Source of the DNA: Laccaria trichodermophora
Lineage: Eukaryota > Basidiomycota > Agaricomycetes > Agaricales > Hydnangiaceae
Length of the DNA stretch: 64,000 nucleotides
NCBI GenBank assembly: GCA_018417955.1
Contig: JACTVC010000014.1
Location: 372,001-436,000, forward strand
Direction: 5' to 3'
Numbering within the stretch: the first letter of the stretch is position 1; the number at the start of each line of letters is the position of its first letter. The notes below the pieces were generated by a model, which made no database searches, was not told the origin of the DNA, and saw only the letters and a program-made list of their open reading frames with translations. Positions 10,800 to 22,686 of the stretch are shown here, piece after piece. Made by a program: the position numbers and the translations under genes.

Positions 10800-12236
10800 A
10801 AAACCTAGTTACCATATATAGTACCATGGGAAACAATCAACTTGTGATGGTTTGTGATGAATGCAAACACAGTTGGCACATGCGAAACACTGCTTATTTC
10901 AAAAATGCCATGTTCTCATACAATGCCTGCTGCTCAATGCAGAGCCCTTCTGGCTACCATTTTGTATATGGTTCAATGTGCTGCACTTGCCATGTCCTTG
11001 TATGCCAGTCAGTGGTACTGGAAGCAGCCTTATCACACTTCTGCTTTGACTGGAGCAGAATGGGTTGAGGAACTCATTTATGGTCATCCTGACAGGATTA
11101 AGAATTGCCTAGGAATGAGGGTTCATGTATTTCTTGCCTTGCTGGCTGAGCTGCACTTGTGTGGGCTGAAGGACTCCAGACATGTTGCTTTAAGGGAGAA
11201 AGTTGCAATTTTTCTCTAAACATGTGTAACAGGACTCTCCATCCAACATGTTGGAGAATGGTTTCAATGTTCAAATGACACAATCTCAAAGTAAGAACCA
11301 ATTTGACTAGAAATTTCTGGCTCACCGAAATCTGTCATCAATAGATACTTCAAAGAAGTCTTATTTGTGATTTCATCACCAGCCTTCTATGATCAATATG
11401 TTTTTTTACCTGTCACCAATGATCCTGTACCCCCTTCAATATTGGATAACCAAAGTGGTTTCCCTTTTTTGAAGGGGCAATAGGTGCAATGGATGCTACT
11501 CACATAAATTGCTGCCCATCTTCATTGGAACACCAGGCTTCTTGTAACCACAAAGGAGGCATGACCCAGAACACACTATGTTGCTGCTCCTTTGATTTCT
11601 GATTCCAGTATGTTCTCAGTGGATGGGAAGGATCAGCAGCAGATGCAACCCTCTTTCATGATGCACAAACAAGTGACCTCCCCATTCCTCATGGGAAATA
11701 TTATCTTGCTGATGCTGGGTTTGGTGCATGTGATTCTCTGCTTGTTCCATACCAAGGTGTTCGCTATCATCTTGCAGAGTGGGGAAGAGCATCTGTTTGG
11801 TAAGAAAGAAAAAAGTTCTTTCTGTATTGTGATCAATCTGAAATTATCATTATATAGTCCTGCCAATCATGAAGAATTGTTTAATTTGTGGCATGCATTG
11901 GCAAGGAATGTTGTTGAGTGGATCTTTGGTTCATTAAAAAAACATTTCAGCATTCTCACCCACCCTCCCAAATATGATATAGATATACAGGCTCATATTC
12001 CACCATCAACATCTGTGATTCATAATTTCATTTTGCACCATGACCCCATGGAGGTTGAGGAAATTGTGTCCTCAGAAACACCAGATCCTAATCCAGGAAA
12101 CCCACCAGCTCAGAAGGATTTTGGGACTCTTGTACATGGTCCACCAAATGCTGCAGAGAAAGCTTGGGCAAAGGAAAATCAGGATGAAATCACACAACAA
12201 ATGTGGGACAGTTATCAAGCTATTCTAGCTGAGTGA
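10800..12236 (+). pseudogene. Harbinger (DDE_Tnp_4-type) transposase, decayed
   Basis: In the intact family this nuclease cuts and rejoins the element ends together with its Myb-like partner. Recognisable order: a helical N-terminal part (KQPYHTSALTGAEWVEEL, about 11,025), an HTH-like region VTGLSIQHVGEWFQ (about 11,232), then first catalytic Asp in GAIGAMDATHINC (about 11,480), second Asp region GSAADATLFHDA (about 11,635), third Asp region YYLADAGFGACDSLL (about 11,700) and the Glu-bearing RNVVEWIFGSLKK (about 11,905). A TAA at 11,217-11,219, a probable intron 11,291-11,344 and at least two later frame changes break the reading frame. The usual Arg after the catalytic Glu is Trp, in line with CpG decay. 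The end at 12,236 is a natural stop. Confidence 0.8.
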
Positions 12237-12352
12237 GGCAACAATTTTGCTTTAGAATAAACCATTATTACTTTGTTATCAAATGAGTGACTAGGAGGGA
12301 TATTAAAAGGACTATTAACATATTAAACAAGTGGCTAATGGGTGGCTATGGA

Positions 12353-14127
12353 TCACAAAGACTTGTTCTCATCAACAACTGGAACCAGAATGCAAAGTTT
12401 CATATGAATCCATGATTTGTGAAGGTCTTCATTGTCCTTCAATGACTGATAGGCTATAGTGGCATGGGGCTCATGCTCAAAAACATTGATTAACATCACA
12501 AGTTGAATCGATGTCAACCAGTTCTTCTCAAGGGTTTGTGCACAAGTCATGGCTTCTTGTAAGTGAACAGGTGTTACTGGGAGTGTCAATGGATGAAAGA
12601 CAGTCTCCATGATGTCAGTGATACAATTCATAGTCTTGCTAAGACTATTCATCATTTGGTTACCCTGTGAAATGCATGCACATTTGTTGTCAGTCTGTGG
12701 ACCAGGACTTGCAGCATGTTTGGCTGCAGGGGGGGGGGATGAATGTCAAGGAGGGGTGGATAGTGATGTGCCGGCCTGGCCTGAAAGCTGCAAGCCAGCC
12801 CAAGCTGAGCCTTCTGAGGCCAAGCTCTGTGAAGCCGTCGCAGGGCTTGGTGTGGCCTGCAGCTCAGGCTTCACTTCTTCAAAGCCCTGAGCTGCAGCTC
12901 AGGCCACGGCTTTGTGCAGCTGATAATTAGGTGTATAAACAACCTCTACAGTGAAAAAAAAAAAGACTGAGCTTACATTGCCTGTCCTCGAGAATCACAT
13001 CAGAATTGACAGGTAACACCACCAACAAAAATCAATTGATGATCGATTTACCTGCTTGAATCGCACCACATGAGCACTTTGGACTATCCTGCAAATCCAA
13101 TCTCACCATATTCTGACAGTTCTTGCATATTGACTCATTTCAAGCTAAGTTGCAAAATTCAATGTCATAAAATGCATATTAACTCATATACCAGCTTTTC
13201 TTCTTACTCCTTGCTTACAGGCCGCGGCCTAAGCCCAAGCCACAGACGGCTTTGGCTGGCTTGGGCCCAGGGCTCGGGCTCGAGAAATCTCAAGCCCAAG
13301 CTCTCAAAAGCCAGGCTAAAGCCATGGCTTCCAGGCCAAGCTGGGCCATCACATCACTAGGGGTGGATGGCTACCATTATGTTAAAAGAGATGATCATAC
13401 TGTATAGACAAAAGAAACTCACCTCATCTGGTTCAACAGGCACCTCAGGGGACATGGACCACTCTTGAGAGCCTTCAACTTTGGCATCATCAACCTGACC
13501 ACCCCCTTCACCAAGACCATCTGAATGAGCACTATCGGCCTGAGCTGTACTGACCCCTTGCAAAGCTTGGAAAACATGGGCACCTTTGGCCAAAGATGAA
13601 CCCAAAGCGTTGAATGCCTCCAAATAGGCCCAGCCTGCATTCCAGAAGGGCTGTGCAAGTGGATGCTTGGCTACATAGTTGTCTCAGGTGCCCTTCTTCT
13701 CTGGAGTGATGTCAGCTCCCTTGTCATCATCCCAAGACCAGCCTGAGTTGTTCTGAATGGCATTAACAACTTCATACATCTGCTTGAGCTAAAAAGGATA
13801 GAACAGCTTTGAGAGTGCTTGAAAATGAAGAATAAATGGGCTTACAATCCAAAATTTGCCTTTGCAATCATCACCTGTCTTCGTTGCACCACAGGTCAAT
13901 ACCTTGTTGACATGGGCTGCAGCTGCAGTCCAAGTGGGCTTCTTGAATCCTCCTAAATCTCCTTCAGATTTGTGGGCAATTAGAAACTCAAGGAGCACAG
14001 TGATATTGTCCACAGTCCAGGAAGTGCATTCCTTTGTGGGTTTTGGGGGCATTGGGGACCAAAGAGCAACTGATAGGGAAAGAAAAAGGTGCAAAAGCAT
14101 TGAGGCCTTGAGGCCTTGCAGCAGCAT
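12353..14127 (-). pseudogene. Harbinger-associated Myb/SANT-like protein, decayed
   Basis: This is the DNA-binding partner of the Harbinger nuclease. The N-terminal part (14,050-13,850) has the trihelix-like pattern WTVDNITVLLEFL...WTAAAAHVNKV...CKGKF. It continues after an intron (about 13,855-13,795) with LKQMYEVVNAIQNNSGWSWDDDKG and an Ala/Gly/Ser-rich spacer with acidic residues. The C-terminal helical segment (12,655-12,353) reads TNQMMNSLSKTMNCITDIMETV and onward. The gene is split by the hAT MITE at 12,761-13,359 and carries stops, for example near 13,685. It is convergent with the transposase, as in other two-gene Harbinger elements. Confidence 0.7.
12761..13359. mobile_element. hAT-type MITE nested in Harbinger element
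   Basis: The ends are TAGTGATGTG and CACATCACTA, and an exact 8-bp duplication GGGGTGGA flanks them (12,753-12,760 and 13,360-13,367), as expected for hAT transposition. Subterminal sequences are GC-rich and roughly inverted (GGCCTGG-, AAGCCCAAGC-type repeats at 12,770-12,920 and 13,220-13,350). There is no coding capacity. It inserted after the Harbinger element, so it is the younger of the two. Confidence 0.85.
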
Positions 14128-14697
14128 GACAGCTTAATCAGGATGTGATTACATGAAGTACTATATATGGTAATTAGGTTTTCCGAAAACCTGGGCAGGT
14201 TTGGCAGCTGAACAGACTCTAGAATCCTGGCAATCATTCTCACACCAAACACATCCAACTTTGCTATCACTTCATTCACTTTGCTGAGGCTTGAAGATGG
14301 TCAAATTCTTTTTGATTATGTTCCAATGAAGGATATGGTTGCAGATGGATTAATGAAGGGTATTACTGGAGAGAAACATATGTGGTTCATGTCCATGCTC
14401 AGTTTGAAACCATGAATGAGTGGGAGTGTTAGAAATTGACCTTTAGATTACATTCTCCTTTCAATTCTCAGACTTTATCTACTGATGTGTCACACTTGTC
14501 ATGCTCAGTTGTTGTTCTCTTTGCACAACACTGAGCTAGTATGTCATTTGGTTTCTCTTTCATTTATATCATTACTTACTGGTACCTAGACATGCTATTT
14601 CATTAGGTACCAATATAGTGGTTGTTCTCTTTGCACAACACTGAGCTAACATGCTATTTCATTAATACTTAGTACAAGTGCCCACAAGAGGTCTTAT

Positions 14698-16078
14698 CAG
14701 TGCCCCCCCTATTCCTGCAGGAATCCAGTCATTCCAGTGGAATCTGATTATTCTGGAATTTACACTGGAATGGTCTTCCCTGGAATGGGCAGGAATGGTC
14801 CTCCCCAGAATGAGCAGGAACAGTATTTCATTGAATCCATTGTTTATTTGTTGTATTTGTTACTAATTATAGTTTATTTATTTCTGACTGATGCCAAACA
14901 ATGATTATTTGGCAAACCAGACTCACCAAACACAGCCACTCTTCTTCCTACTACCACCATCACCGCCAACCATGCTCGTCACCCATCGCCACCACCACCC
15001 ATGGTGATTGCATTGACCAGAAACCACAAAACCACGACCACATCGACCAGCAACCATGACCATGCCACATTGCATCACATCAATGACAACCCACCAATGG
15101 ACAGAGTATGTGTGAGGTCCAGGCAACACAGCAACATGTTGTCTGAGAGTGACAACATGCCACATTGTTACTGTCTGGTTGTTTTTGGCCACCCAGGTGA
15201 GTCCCAGCTCCCTAGCCCCCCACCACTCACAATCCAGGTGCACCACAATGTGTCAACCAACAGACAACAACAACAATGTGGCCCACCACCATCCAGACGA
15301 TGATGTGGCACCACCAAAAATGCCCAGCACCCACAAAAATCACACCCTGCCCACCAAAAAACACCTGCACCCACCAAAAACACCCACTGCCCATCAAAAA
15401 ACACCCACTGCCCACACAACACATGACAGCACCACACCGCCCAGTGTCCACAACCCCCATGACCACGCCAATACAATGACATCCACAGTGACATGTCCAC
15501 ATCCATGCCAATGTGCACACAACATGCAACAATGAACAATGTGATGACAACAACACAACAACATGCCCACGAAACAATGCCCACCATTCACGAAACAATG
15601 CCCAGCACCCATGAAACAACACCAGTGCCCAGCTCAATGACAAGCATGCACACTCCACCACCCTATGCACAACAACAAGTGTGCTTGGCCCCACCACCTT
15701 TCCTTGTCCTTTATCCCTCCCCCTTTTCTTGTCCCTCCCTCCTCCTTCCTTGTTCCCTGTCCCTCCCCCTTTCTTCTCCCTCCCCTGTTCTTGTCCCTCC
15801 CTTTCCTTGTCCCTCCCCCTTCCCCCTCCCTTCAATATAGAATCTATGTAGTATGTAGTAAAACACACCCCATGTCATTATTCAAATATATTTAAATACA
15901 TTGCAATTTGATGTATGCCTTCATTAGATGTGAATTTTGTAAGTCTGAGAATGTACTAAGTCATCAGGATAAGGTTGGAAGGACTGGTAAATTTACATGG
16001 TTTTCAACCTTGTTCTGTTTGATTCCAGTCCTATTCCACTGGAATGACTGGATTCCTGCAGGAATAGGTGGGGCACTG
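14698..16078. mobile_element. Palindromic-end TIR element with internal minisatellite
   Basis: Both ends carry an inverted repeat of about 46 bp starting CAGTGCCCC and containing CTATTCCTGCAGGAATCC, itself partly palindromic. The flanking bases TAT and TAA do not give a clean target duplication. The interior has ACCACCATCACC-type sequence (14,930-15,080), a CCCACAAAAACACCC minisatellite (15,300-15,420), and a CCCTCC polypyrimidine tract (15,690-15,835). There is no transposase. The interior order matches the 2 kb element at 42.3-44.3 kb, although the TIR sequences differ beyond the CCCC-CTATTCCT core. Confidence 0.7.
14930..15640. repeat. CCACC / CCCACAAAAACACC minisatellite
   Basis: Imperfect tandem units rich in CCA, ACAAC and CCCACAAAAACACC. 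All six frames stay open for long distances only because of composition. The same units appear at 42,850-43,560 and, in reverse complement, at 30,300-31,550. Confidence 0.65.
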
Positions 16079-17424
16079 TAAATTACTGTGCCCTCAATTA
16101 TGGAGGTGCCTTCACTTGAGTTGCAAATTGGAATCTGTCTCAAGTGTTACTGTGTTAGGTGTGGTTGATGCCAAGGGGGTGTTGGGAAACTTGGGATTTT
16201 TAAAAAAGACCTAGGGTCGATTTTTTTGGTACTGAGTCCTGGGCTGAACCAACCACCCAATGTAATCAGGCACATGTCCATTTTAGGAAATATGACATCA
16301 CTGCCATGCACCTTTCAACATTGAACATGCATTGCAGCCACAATGGTTGGGCACCTGTGCAAGGTAAACACAAATGAGGTGATACTAGAATGGTTTGACA
16401 TGAAGATGTGAGTAAGTTTCAACACTTTCCTTACCCCATGTTCATTGTCTGTCCTTCAAACACATATCTAATTTGTCACTTAGATCCATCACCTACAATC
16501 ATCTCTCTGAGTCATGTTAACCCTTTGTACATGTCTTACGTGCTACATCCACAACCTCTACCTCTCTGCTTTCCCTGACCTATGCTACTACCATGTCACT
16601 GCTGGCTCAAATAACAATGCAAGTGAAGATGGCAAGAAATCCTTGACATGAGCAGGCCTCATAGGTGTCGAGCAGTACATAACTGCAGATGTAGAAGCCT
16701 GGTTAGACACTCTTGCAGGGCTATAGTACATCTATTTCTCCTCATCCCATGAACTACTTACCAAGAAAACTCTCAATTATCAGCAGAAACCTCCTGAAAC
16801 CATCACCTGACCTTCTCCTCTTCACTTCACAACTATCACACTCTGTAGGTGTGAGGGGTACCCTTTTGCTCTTTGCCAACTATTATGTGATTCAATGTGG
16901 CCATCCTGTGCACTGTTATGCCTGTGTTTGGACAGTTGGCAGCTGTTGAAGTGAGGTTGGAGGGGGAGTCAGCATGATCATACCCAGACTTTTAAGTTCC
17001 AGTTCCATGAACTTTCCATCTCAGTGCCTGCTAGGTATTGGACAAGTATTGGAGTGCAATCGATTGCATGAGGGAGTAATATTGTGTTAAGTATTATTGT
17101 CTTATGTAAGCAGTCTTGTTGGTGGTTTTTGGTGCATCCTGAGGCATTTAGCACATCTTGAGGCTTTCTAGTATCTATTATGTATACCTTATCCACTAAG
17201 AAGGGTGTCTATACTGTTTTTGGGCCAAAATTTTCAAGCTTCCACTTTTTTTTTAATGGCCTGAAGGCCCAACCAACCAACTGGCCCCTGGTCCAGGATT
17301 ATGATCCCAACACCCCCTTGGTTCACACACCTGTTCAGCTTGCACATCACACATGTGACATTCCTCACCCCTGTGTGTCATGGTCTTCTCAATGTTTGTG
17401 ATATTGAAGTAAAAGTTAGACCAT
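16079..17424. other. No gene recognised
   Basis: AT-balanced, CpG-poor sequence with many stops on both strands. Nothing protein-like, no RNA gene and no clear repeat was found by eye. Confidence 0.4.
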
Positions 17425-17914
17425 TCAAGGGGGTGGCAGAACATGGATCCTATATATAGGGTTAGGGGGGGGTCAGCCAAGGGGGTTGAATTTTTTTTTG
17501 GGACCTACATTTAAAAAGCTCTTCCAATAAGCCCAAACACTTACAAAGAAGTTCAGATGCACTGCAAACACCTAATTTGCATCTTGCATCAGAAACTGTA
17601 TGGTTACTGCAAGGTGTATGCATCCTTGCTATCCAGATCATGTTCCACAACATTTGGGTATAGCTATACCTCAGGGGTAAGGTTACAGTGAGGGTCAAAT
17701 ACAAGCAAATGCCCTTTTGTGCTGGAATCCATCTGTTGTCACACCTAAAAACTTTCATAAAAAATGTATTGTATTACCTGATTGATATGTTTTTGACATA
17801 GGAAGTCAGAAAATTTCCTTTTTGGGGGGGTTTAGGGGAGGGGGGGTAGGGCAAGGGTGCTCTAATTTCTTTTTCAATTGTATATGTAAAATCCATGTTC
17901 TGCCACCCCCTTGA
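17425..17914. mobile_element. MITE-like element with 24-bp TIR
   Basis: The left end TCAAGGGGGTGGCAGAAC is repeated inverted at the right end (GTTCTGCCACCCCCTTGA), and the match continues to ATGGAT. The interior has G-runs (17,465-17,475 and 17,820-17,850) and no coding capacity. The target duplication is not clear. The class is unassigned. Confidence 0.65.
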
Positions 17915-18144
17915 GACCATTGAGTACAAGGGGTACTGAAAGTAAAAGTACATGACACAATGTTATGTTGCGCGTTTAAGCCCTCTGAATGACCTCCCCC
18001 CCTCTAGCACCTTCCAAATAAGGAAAAACACATGATTATTCTGGCCTCCGCTGCTTCCTATTGTGCCCCAAAATCTGACATTCTTTTGACATTCCTCATC
18101 ACAAAACCAATCTGCCGAAGGTCGTTCAAGGAGCCCACAACATG

Positions 18145-18510
18145 TTAGATGGTACTGTTAAATGGACCAGTGCCAGAGAGGTCAATCGGGTGCTGGCAGC
18201 TTACAACAAAGTTGCACCCTGGTGAGTAACAGCACAGAAACTCCTTCTCGGAAACAGCTTGCTCACACCTAAAATCAGTGCAGATCAGCCTGTCTTGCTC
18301 CAAGTCTCTAATCCAATGTCGTCTCCCCACTCTGGATGTTGATACTTCTGAAGATAAAGGTGTGTGATCTCCTCGCATCAGCACCATTTCTTCATCACTG
18401 ATCTTGTAATGCTTTTCATATAGCTCGACGTTTGCACATGGATAGGATATGTGACCTAAGGTTGTCCTTCCAGATGGCCAGGGGTTGTATAACTGGTGGA
18501 AAGTAATGTT
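18145..18510 (-). pseudogene. Unrecognised conserved-looking gene fragment
   Basis: A minus-strand frame from about 18,510 to 18,145 reads QLYNPWPSGRTTLGHISYP, then VELYEKHYKISDEEMVLMRG, GRRHWIRDLEQDRLICTDF and EKEFLCCYSPGC. The balanced composition, normal codon use and spaced Trp/Cys residues make it look like a real exon. A possible second piece is at 19,002-18,817 (MSNDGLYTYKLYMHEK). No intact gene can be assembled and no family is recognised. Confidence 0.35.
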
Positions 18511-19026
18511 AAAGACTGGTCAAAAATGTATCATATTAGGCCCTATTTATTTTAGATAAAGTTACGTGTTTAGAGGGCCCGGTAGACCCCCCTCCCCCCC
18601 AAGATGGTGTCTCGGAATTTACTGGTCAGTACCCCTTGATTGAGTAAAATTGAGAGGAAAGCTGAAGCAAAGGGATGCTTTGTTTTCAAAATTGATACAC
18701 ACTGATGAAAGGGTGGGAAAGAGTGGAAATTTCTGAGAAAGGACTCTTTGTCCTGATGGTGCCACATAAAACATGTGCAGGATTTGGTATTCTCTGAATT
18801 TTACAAGGGGGAATGTTCAATTTTTCAAATGACTTTCTTCTTTGTGGAAGGGGGTATTACCCTCCATAATTATTAGCCTGTCCTCAGTGTTCCAGCCCAG
18901 AAAAAGTGTTGCACTTGCTCTGGCTATCATCTCAATTGGGGATAATGTGCTATGTTTCTCATGCATGTACAATTTGTAAGTATACAGTCCATCGTTCGAC
19001 AAAGAGAGATCAGGAATGCATTGCCA

Positions 19027-21080
19027 TCATCTAGTCCGTGGTGATACCTTACTAGCATGTAGATCCTTCACATCAAAAAACACACTAACCCCAAAAGCGA
19101 TGCATAAAAGACACGCAGCGGCTGAGGAGACGTTGTATGCGTTGCACCTGTATCCATGCAAATGAAGGGAATCCGTCAGCACCACACACTCCACCAACAA
19201 GAGAATGAGAGAGAAGATAGGAAAAAAACGTACCACCCCGAAAACGCACCACTAGGACACCTCTTACCCAACAAAATCAACACAAACGCGCCTCCCCACA
19301 ACACTACACCCGCCACGTCAACCACTGCAAGCTCCTTCGCCCACCCGCGTGCATGGCGCCATGATTCTTCCATTGCTAGCCCGGCAAGGATCCCGCGCCT
19401 GCGTTGATGCCTTCCCCTGCCTTTACTACGTGGTTTGGGAACGGAAAAGCCACCTGGCATACCACCATCGTCGTTGTCGTCGCTTTCACCTTCGTCGTCA
19501 TGGTCGGAGTCGAAATTGAAGGCGTGTGGGTCGACGATGAGGTTGACTTGTACATCTCCCCCTCCTCCTCCTCCCTTGCCTTTCCCACCCTTCTTCCCTC
19601 GTTTACCGCCGCCGCCACCTTTCTTCTTCCCCTCTCCACCACCTCCAGGGACGGGCAGTACCATCATTCCACTCCCTAATAACGGGTTGCCCACGTCTTT
19701 CCCCTTTTTTCGGGGGGAGCAACAACATGGCCGGAAGACGAAGAGATAAAGAAGGAGGAGGAGCGTGAGGACGGAGAGGATGTATAAAACGAAGGCAGCG
19801 GGTTTGTTGGCGGGTGGAGGTGGATCGCCTGAATGAGGTTGTTTAATGACGATGGCAGCGTAAATACTCGGAACCGCTGCCGTCCCCGCCAGAACAATCT
19901 GTAACATCCTCAGTGCAAACCGTTTTTTCGGGCCTTGGGTTACGAGGTTGCCATTCGCGTCAACAGTCCCAATAAGTGGTTTTCCGTTCTCATCCAAGAA
20001 ATCGCTTGATCGTGGTTTGTGTGTACCAAATTCGCGCTCGAGCATGCGGAGGCGCTCTTCTTTGAGAAGGGGGTTGAGTGGTGTGGCGTTGTATTCGGGT
20101 GGGTCGGACCCCCATGGTACGAATTCGCGGGAGGAGGTTGGGTTGTGGTGCGAGGAGGTGGAGTGGGGAGGGAGATCCCAGGGGAGGTGGTCGGGGACGT
20201 AAGTTGGGTCGAAGATTGGTTTGTTACGCGTGGAGTTCTGAAGGTGGGATGGAGGGATGGGTGTGTAGATGTCTGGATCGTCAAAGTGGTGGTGTGGGGT
20301 GTTGTTGTTGTTGTTGTTGGGCGGGGGATGGTACCAGCTTCGAGACCAAGCAGGGAACTGGGAGATGTCGATTTCTGCATGTTCTTGGTCTGCGATGTTA
20401 ACCGCGCTAGCGTGCGGAGTCGGTGGTAGCGACGTCGGTCTTTGTCTACTACGTGGATTTCGTGTACCCGTTGAATGCGCAGCCGTCGATGTGAGCGTCG
20501 GCCGTGAAACGAGGCTCGGTGGTCGACTTGGGTTGGTCCACTGTGGGTTGTGATGCGTTCTTGGGAGTGATGGGAAGGAGGATGGGGAAGCATACAAGGG
20601 GCGGTTGAACGGTGGGTAGGGGTCCTCCGTTTGTCGTACGCGAAGGGTACGTGCATAGTCTGCGAGATCGAGTGCGTCGACAGACGTTTCCGATGCTTCT
20701 CTACGTTGTGCACGGTGCGGGAGGCGGGGGTAGTAATCTGGTTGAACAGGAAGGTGCCCTACTTGTGCTTGAGGGAAGGAATGAGGGTATTCCTCCTGAG
20801 GAAATTCTTCCTGAAGATATTCTTCCTGAGGATAATATCCCCTAGAATCTCTTGGCGAGAGAGGGGGATACTCATCCCGTGTATTCTCGTACTGATATGT
20901 TTCGCGCTGCAGCTGGTTGAAAGTATCGCGCTGGAGACGATTAAACGCCTCCCTGCTATCCATCGTCGTCGAGGTCGAAGGCAAGGGGTCATAAGTTTCT
21001 GGGGACCAAGGACGGCGGAACTGGGATGGGGGAGGGAGCGTGTCGAGATGGGGGTCGTACATTTGGTGTGTCGTAAGCAT
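19027..21080 (-). CDS. MARVEL-like four-TM membrane protein with long cytosolic N-terminus
   Basis: Two exons, 21,080-19,234 and 19,147-19,027, are joined across an 86-nt intron (19,233-19,148). The join restores GWCNAYNVSSAAACLLC. The protein is about 655 residues. The first ~370 are a Pro/Ser/Thr/Asn-rich region with PQEE-type repeats, predicted disordered. Four hydrophobic segments follow: near FALRMLQIVLAGTAAV, AFVLYILSVLTLLLLL, VDVAGVVLWGGAFVLIL and AACLLCIAFGVSVFF. Between TM2 and TM3 lies a Cys-Cys-Cys motif, a long Gly/Lys-rich loop and an acidic patch. The tail ends KDLHASKVSPRTR. Four-TM spacing suggests a MARVEL-type membrane protein, but I infer function only from topology. The CpG-rich sequence and clean frame mark it as a living host gene, and 270-1,196 is a broken duplicate. 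Confidence 0.8.
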
Positions 21081-21283
21081 AAGCGTTAATATCGTTAGAG
21101 GTCGTTAATAAAGTAGATGTCGCTGAAGGTGGGAAGGTGTCGCGGAAGCTGCTGCTGTCTTGGCCGCTGTCGTTGGCGACGACGACGACGAGCACCAAGA
21201 GAGAGGTGTGCCGTGGGAATATGATCGAGGAGCCTGTTCAGGCATCTCGTCCGAGATTGGACTGTTCGCACTTTCACCAATCT
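21081..21283. promoter_or_regulatory. Shared divergent promoter region
   Basis: Only about 203 bp separate the start codons of the four-TM gene (-) and the small ankyrin gene (+), so both promoters must lie here or overlap the 5' ends. The sequence is CpG-rich (ACGACGACGACGAGC) with no obvious TATA box near either start. Co-regulation is possible but is only inferred from the arrangement. Confidence 0.5.
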
Positions 21284-22341
21284 ATGGACGCATCCGACGG
21301 CGACACCAGAGGCGCAAGCAATAGTGAGCTTCCGCCCTCATCTCTTGCCTCGTTATTCTTATCGATCATGCGATTACAGACGAACGCCTGTTAGCAGCCG
21401 CACGAACAGACAACGAAGAGCTCTTACTTGATGTCCTGGGGCAGGAAGGGACGTTTGATATCAATTGCCAAGATGGGTGAGTTCTTTACGCCATCTCTGC
21501 CGTATGCGAGGACGGAAATTTGATGAGAATCAGCCTAGGAAATACCCGTGTGTTGTCGTTCGTTCCCTCTCCCACACACTCGCGATGACGATCGGCAATT
21601 GTTGTTGGATTAGCTCTACATAATGCGTGCGCCTCTTGATTCTGTTGTTGTTTCTTTCAATCTACTAACACCTACCTCGATGTTCTAACAACAACAGCGT
21701 GATAAATGGCTCAACAGATGTCCTTGAACACATCCTCTCACAGGAAGGATGCGACGTCGACCCTATAAACCGTATCGACGGCGCTACGCCCCTTCACCTC
21801 GCTGTTCAACTGGACCATCCCGGACTGCGCAAACACGTCGTTGAGAGTTTGTTAGATGCCGGTGCTGATACTTCGTGCGTTTCTTTCTGCTTCATCCCCG
21901 TCTCATCCACGCTCCCCCTTCGTGACGTGAGGTACTGCGCTATCGTTTGCTCCCCTACTCACCCTCTCCCTTCTTTTCCTCGCTCCCACCCCCATCCACG
22001 CCGCCGCCCTTCCATAACTTTCCTTATTAATACAAACTAACATCACCTCCAACTACAGGATAAAAGACAAGAACGGATTCATAGTCCTCGACCTCATCCC
22101 ATCAGACGACACGGAGATGCGCACGCTGATACGGAGGTCGCAGGCGCAGAGTAGTATTTCGAAGGATGATATTGCGAGTGGTCCGTATTTACTTTCATTC
22201 CTTCTCTCTTTCTCCCCTTCATTCATTCATTCATTCATTCTTTGTCATACGATTGAGAGTTCGACGTTGATGCTGATATGTTTATTGCTACTAGACGACG
22301 ACGGCGAAGCGGGTTCGGGTTCAGGTTCAGAGGATGAGTAG
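21284..22341 (+). CDS. Small ankyrin-repeat protein (YGL242C-like)
   Basis: Five exons fit GT-AG rules: 21,284-21,323, 21,380-21,476, 21,698-21,874, 22,059-22,180 and 22,295-22,341, giving about 160 residues. The order is MDASDGDTRGASN, an N-terminal helix NERLLAAARTDNEELLLDVL, one clear ankyrin repeat around VLEHILSQEGCDVDPINRIDGATPLHLAVQ, a second around LLDAGADTSIKDKNGFIVLDL, and an acidic Gly/Ser tail ending SEDE. A possible extra exon with GLALHNA lies near 21,612 and would complete the first repeat, but its acceptor is poor. Without it the first repeat is short. Homologues are small cytosolic ankyrin proteins of unknown function. It is divergent from the four-TM gene. A degraded copy lies at 59,900-60,450. 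Confidence 0.75.
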
Positions 22342-22684
22342 AGGGAAGGGAATTCATTCCAATCCTAGCCCTGTACGATGGTGAACCGACCACCTAGTGT
22401 GCATCCACTCCACTCCCCTTTCACCCCAGGCATTGGCTTATGCAGATCAATTGTGTGTAGAAATTGATAAATGTTATACTCCAGATAATATTGGGCAGGT
22501 ATTTATTGTTTCCTGGGCACTGATTTATGTAAACTAGTGGGTGACTTCCCGTAACACAAATTCGCTAGATTTAAATAAATCGACGAGATCTAGGGTCTTT
22601 TGCCGGGATGCCGAGTCTTGTAAGGGTCCAACTTTGATGGAGGCCCTGGTTGGCAGAAAGTCTGGGGTTTGAAAAGTACGGCTA
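22342..22684. other. 3' flank, no gene
   Basis: No gene is seen. A motif GTGGGTGACTTCCCGTAAC near 22,540 recurs inverted near 44,945-44,965 (TTATGGGAAGTCACCCAG), and part of it near 40,990. It may be a terminal repeat of an otherwise unrecognised element family. Confidence 0.35.
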
Positions 22685-22686
22685 TA

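Larger units (their letters stand above)
10763..14219. mobile_element. PIF/Harbinger DNA transposon with 3-bp TSD
   Basis: Terminal inverted repeats begin GAGTCTGTTCAGCTGCC and extend about 55 bp at both ends. A TAG trinucleotide flanks each end (10,760-10,762 and 14,220-14,222), fitting the 3-bp target duplication of PIF/Harbinger elements. Inside are the two genes expected for this superfamily: a DDE nuclease on the plus strand and a Myb/SANT-like protein on the minus strand, convergent. Both are broken. A 599-bp hAT-type MITE is nested in the Myb half. Length is 3,457 bp with the nested element. Confidence 0.85.

Noticed and set aside
15001..15868. Overlapping long frames on both strands (Thr/His/Pro-rich and Val/Trp/Gly-rich)
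   Set aside because: They are caused by CCA/ACAAC minisatellite composition; the same effect occurs at 30,116-30,843 and 42,766-43,825.
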